NCBI RefSeq assembly: GCF_037975245.1
Contig: NC_092566.1
Span: 13,819,001 to 13,883,000 of the forward strand
Direction: 5' to 3'
DNA length: 64,000 bases
From: Apostichopus japonicus
Taxonomy: Eukaryota; Echinodermata; Holothuroidea; Aspidochirotida; Stichopodidae
Shown: piece by piece, positions 62,233 through 64,000 of the stretch
Position numbering within the stretch: the first letter of the stretch is position 1
How the letters are laid out: the number at the start of each line of letters is the position of its first letter
Notes under the pieces: model-generated
What the model was told of the DNA's origin: nothing
The model's input: only the letters and a program-made list of their open reading frames with translations
Databases searched by the model: none
Position numbers and translations under genes: made by a program

Positions 62233-63975
62233 CAGTGGCGTCACCAGACTTTTCAGTCTGGGGGGGGCACCAGCATTTGATGGGGGGCACTTAGGTGGAT
62301 ACGGATCGCCGTCCTGGGGGAGGGGTCTAAGGGGAGGGGGTGCCCCTCCAGGCGCGGCGGAACGGGAAAATTATTGGGGGGGGGGGCTTATGTGTAGAGA
62401 CTATCTAAGCGGAGCGCCACCATCGGTTGGCGCGGAGCGTACAAGAAAATTTTGGGTTTTTCAAACCCCCAGATGGCCGGAAACGGCACTTCCCGAGTGT
62501 TTTATGCTGCGAATACCTAGCCCTAAAATATGGGTCTCAAGCCTGCAATTTCTCAGATTGCACGTAAAAGTCTGTAAAAACATTGTAATTTGTATATTCG
62601 ATGGTGTTTTAAGAGAGAAGCTATTACTCGTAGTGTACTCGCAAAGACGTTTTTGAGTGTAGTAAGGGGATGTTGGAGAACTGGCTGAAATGAAGCAAGT
62701 CATTGGCCTAAGACGAAGTTGTGTTGCGCTTACCGGTACTCACACTCACTGCTTCCACTTTTCACGGGGCGTGAAGACGCGGTTGGGGTGACAATGTGGT
62801 CTATAGCCAGGGGACGGGCCGAGGGTCCCCCCAGCATTTACTAAAATTATTACACCTATATAGTATACGTGTGCATCGGACAGATCGACAAGTATGCATT
62901 GAAAAATGGGCAGATGCACGTTTCGGAGCCTTGGTAAATATTGGGGGGGCTTATCATGCATTTGCCCCCTCAACTTTTTCATGGGGGGGCTGAGTCCCCA
63001 AGCCCCCCACCCCGATTCCGCCGCCACTGCCCCCCCCCCCTCCCATTTGGAAAATTTTCGCATACGGAGGATGGGCTAGATGCAAAATGCTGCCACATTT
63101 GATGCTAAATTCGATCTGAAGATATCTCCAGAAATTGCTATTTTTGAGGTAATGATTTTAACAAGGCGCAGAATTTTGCAGAGGATATGAACCACATGCT
63201 GTCGATATTATGCCTAATTACCCTATATCAATAGAACCTACATTTGTTGAATTAATGTGTGCATGACCCCCGACTCCTTTCTTGTCCTTCTCGTTTTCGC
63301 CCATTATCTATTAAGATGTAACAGGTTCCAGCATCGTTTTTGGCTCCTATCAGGGATCTCACCATGCAATCCAAAGTTTGATCACACATCGAGTATGGCT
63401 CAGTATGCAGGTGTGAACATTCGCCATTTGTTCCTACAAGCATCTGACCTCAAATGACCTCTGCACCCCCTACACAACAGGGTTAATATATGGGTCCACA
63501 AATATAGGCAAGTATGGTGCCTGCGGACCCTCACATTCTCACATTTCGTCAGCTCCTAACCTGTCAACCTCAGACCAAGGCAACATATTGCAGTACCCTC
63601 CCTTCTCACAGTCATGTAGCTCGCGAAGCGGACGTGTATATCCGCTGGTATGGCGTGAGCACTGACACATTCAATGTAAATATCGACACCTGTTGTGATG
63701 GCGCGGGTTACGACTTCGATACCCGACGTTCAAGGATAAACTTTTCATTTTTTCGCAGCTCATTTGAAGAAATTACGAATTACTGTGCTTCTTTGTCCTT
63801 ATGAAAAACCAACTCAGATGATGGGAGTTGAATATAACAAAATATATATATATTTTTTTACCAACCCAAATCTCAGATGGGGGGGGGGCACTCGGGGGGG
63901 GGGGGGGGGGGCACTAGGTTTTCCAGGGGGGGCACGTGCCCCCCTGCCCCCCCCCCCCCCTTGGCGACGCCACTG
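62233..63975. mobile_element. 1.74-kb hAT-like element, perfect 8-bp TSD
   Basis: Inverted repeats CAGTGGCGTCACCA and CAGTGGCGTCGCCA (13 of 14) and identical flanking 8-mers TTCACGTC (62225-62232 and 63976-63983) define a hAT-type insertion. A subterminal hairpin CCAGACT/AGTCTGG lies just inside the left end (about 62244-62261). An inverted copy of the module found in the 46.5-kb nest lies at 62398-62495. Another hAT-like terminus (complement CAGTGGCGGC) lies at 63029. G and C tracts of 10-18 bases cluster at both ends. The longest frame (146 codons) starts just outside and covers end sequence. No transposase is recognisable. Confidence 0.88.
62398..62495 (-). repeat. Shared hAT internal module, inverted copy
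   Basis: The complement contains GTACGCTCCGCGCCAACC, ATGGTGGCGCTCCGCTTAGA and TAGT, matching 49085-49181, 49250-49343 and the split copy 47478-47537 plus 48521-48550. It links the 62-kb element to the 46.5-kb nest. Confidence 0.75.
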
Positions 63976-64000
63976 TTCACGTCTAAACGGGTAGTTTTCT

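Noticed and set aside
62216-62656. 146-codon plus-strand Gly-rich frame
   Set aside because: It starts outside the hAT element and reads through its G-rich end and shared module; the same module occurs in other orientations without an open frame.
62808-63029. Nested hAT inside the 62-kb element (CAGGGGACGGG to CCGCCACTG)
   Set aside because: The flanks TCTATAGC and a C-run do not form a duplication; it may be a relic but is not supported.

Overview
This is an AT-rich stretch of animal nuclear DNA with no recognisable protein-coding gene. Every open frame is short. The longest is 157 codons and matches no family I know. Many of the others are translations of tandem repeats (such as a 7-residue repeat from a 21-bp satellite) or of transposon ends. 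I see no run of exons with splice sites, no reverse transcriptase or transposase motif, no rRNA, no intact tRNA and no bacterial or viral signature. The abundance of short hAT-type elements, tRNA-derived SINEs, hammerhead-like motifs and the palindromes TAGGCCTA and TGACGTCA suggests a marine invertebrate, perhaps an echinoderm. That guess rests on overall character, not on a marker gene. The window is best read as intergenic or intronic DNA.

Layout. 1-14 kb: a 53-bp tandem repeat cut by the left edge, one probable short hAT element (4.1-4.5 kb), and a tRNA-headed SINE at 10.35 kb with a hammerhead-ribozyme-like body and an AT tail. 14.8-15.8 kb: a foldback element whose long inverted arms are built of tandem 16-22 bp units, flanked by a 9-bp duplication. 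17-18.5 kb: a second hammerhead-like motif, then a short hAT element with a perfect 8-bp target duplication. 22.6-27.4 kb: three tandem arrays, one with a duplicated 227-bp higher-order unit. 28 kb: a minus-strand SINE. 29-45 kb: hAT fragments, two more bounded short hAT elements, a 131-bp tandem repeat, paired dispersed repeats and a 260-bp AT array. 46.5-49.4 kb: a three-level nest, with a hAT-like element holding a second hAT-like element, which holds a TIR-bounded satellite made of 21-bp units. 53.5-54.3 kb and 61.7-62 kb: more tandem arrays. 62.2-64 kb: a 1.74-kb hAT-like element with a perfect 8-bp duplication, sharing an internal module with the 46.5-kb nest.

No genes act together here. 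All the functional content I can support belongs to mobile elements, which are non-autonomous and would depend on enzymes supplied elsewhere. The most notable items are the nested transposon and its palindromic satellite, the hammerhead SINE, the foldback element, and ten exact copies of the CRE octamer TGACGTCA.
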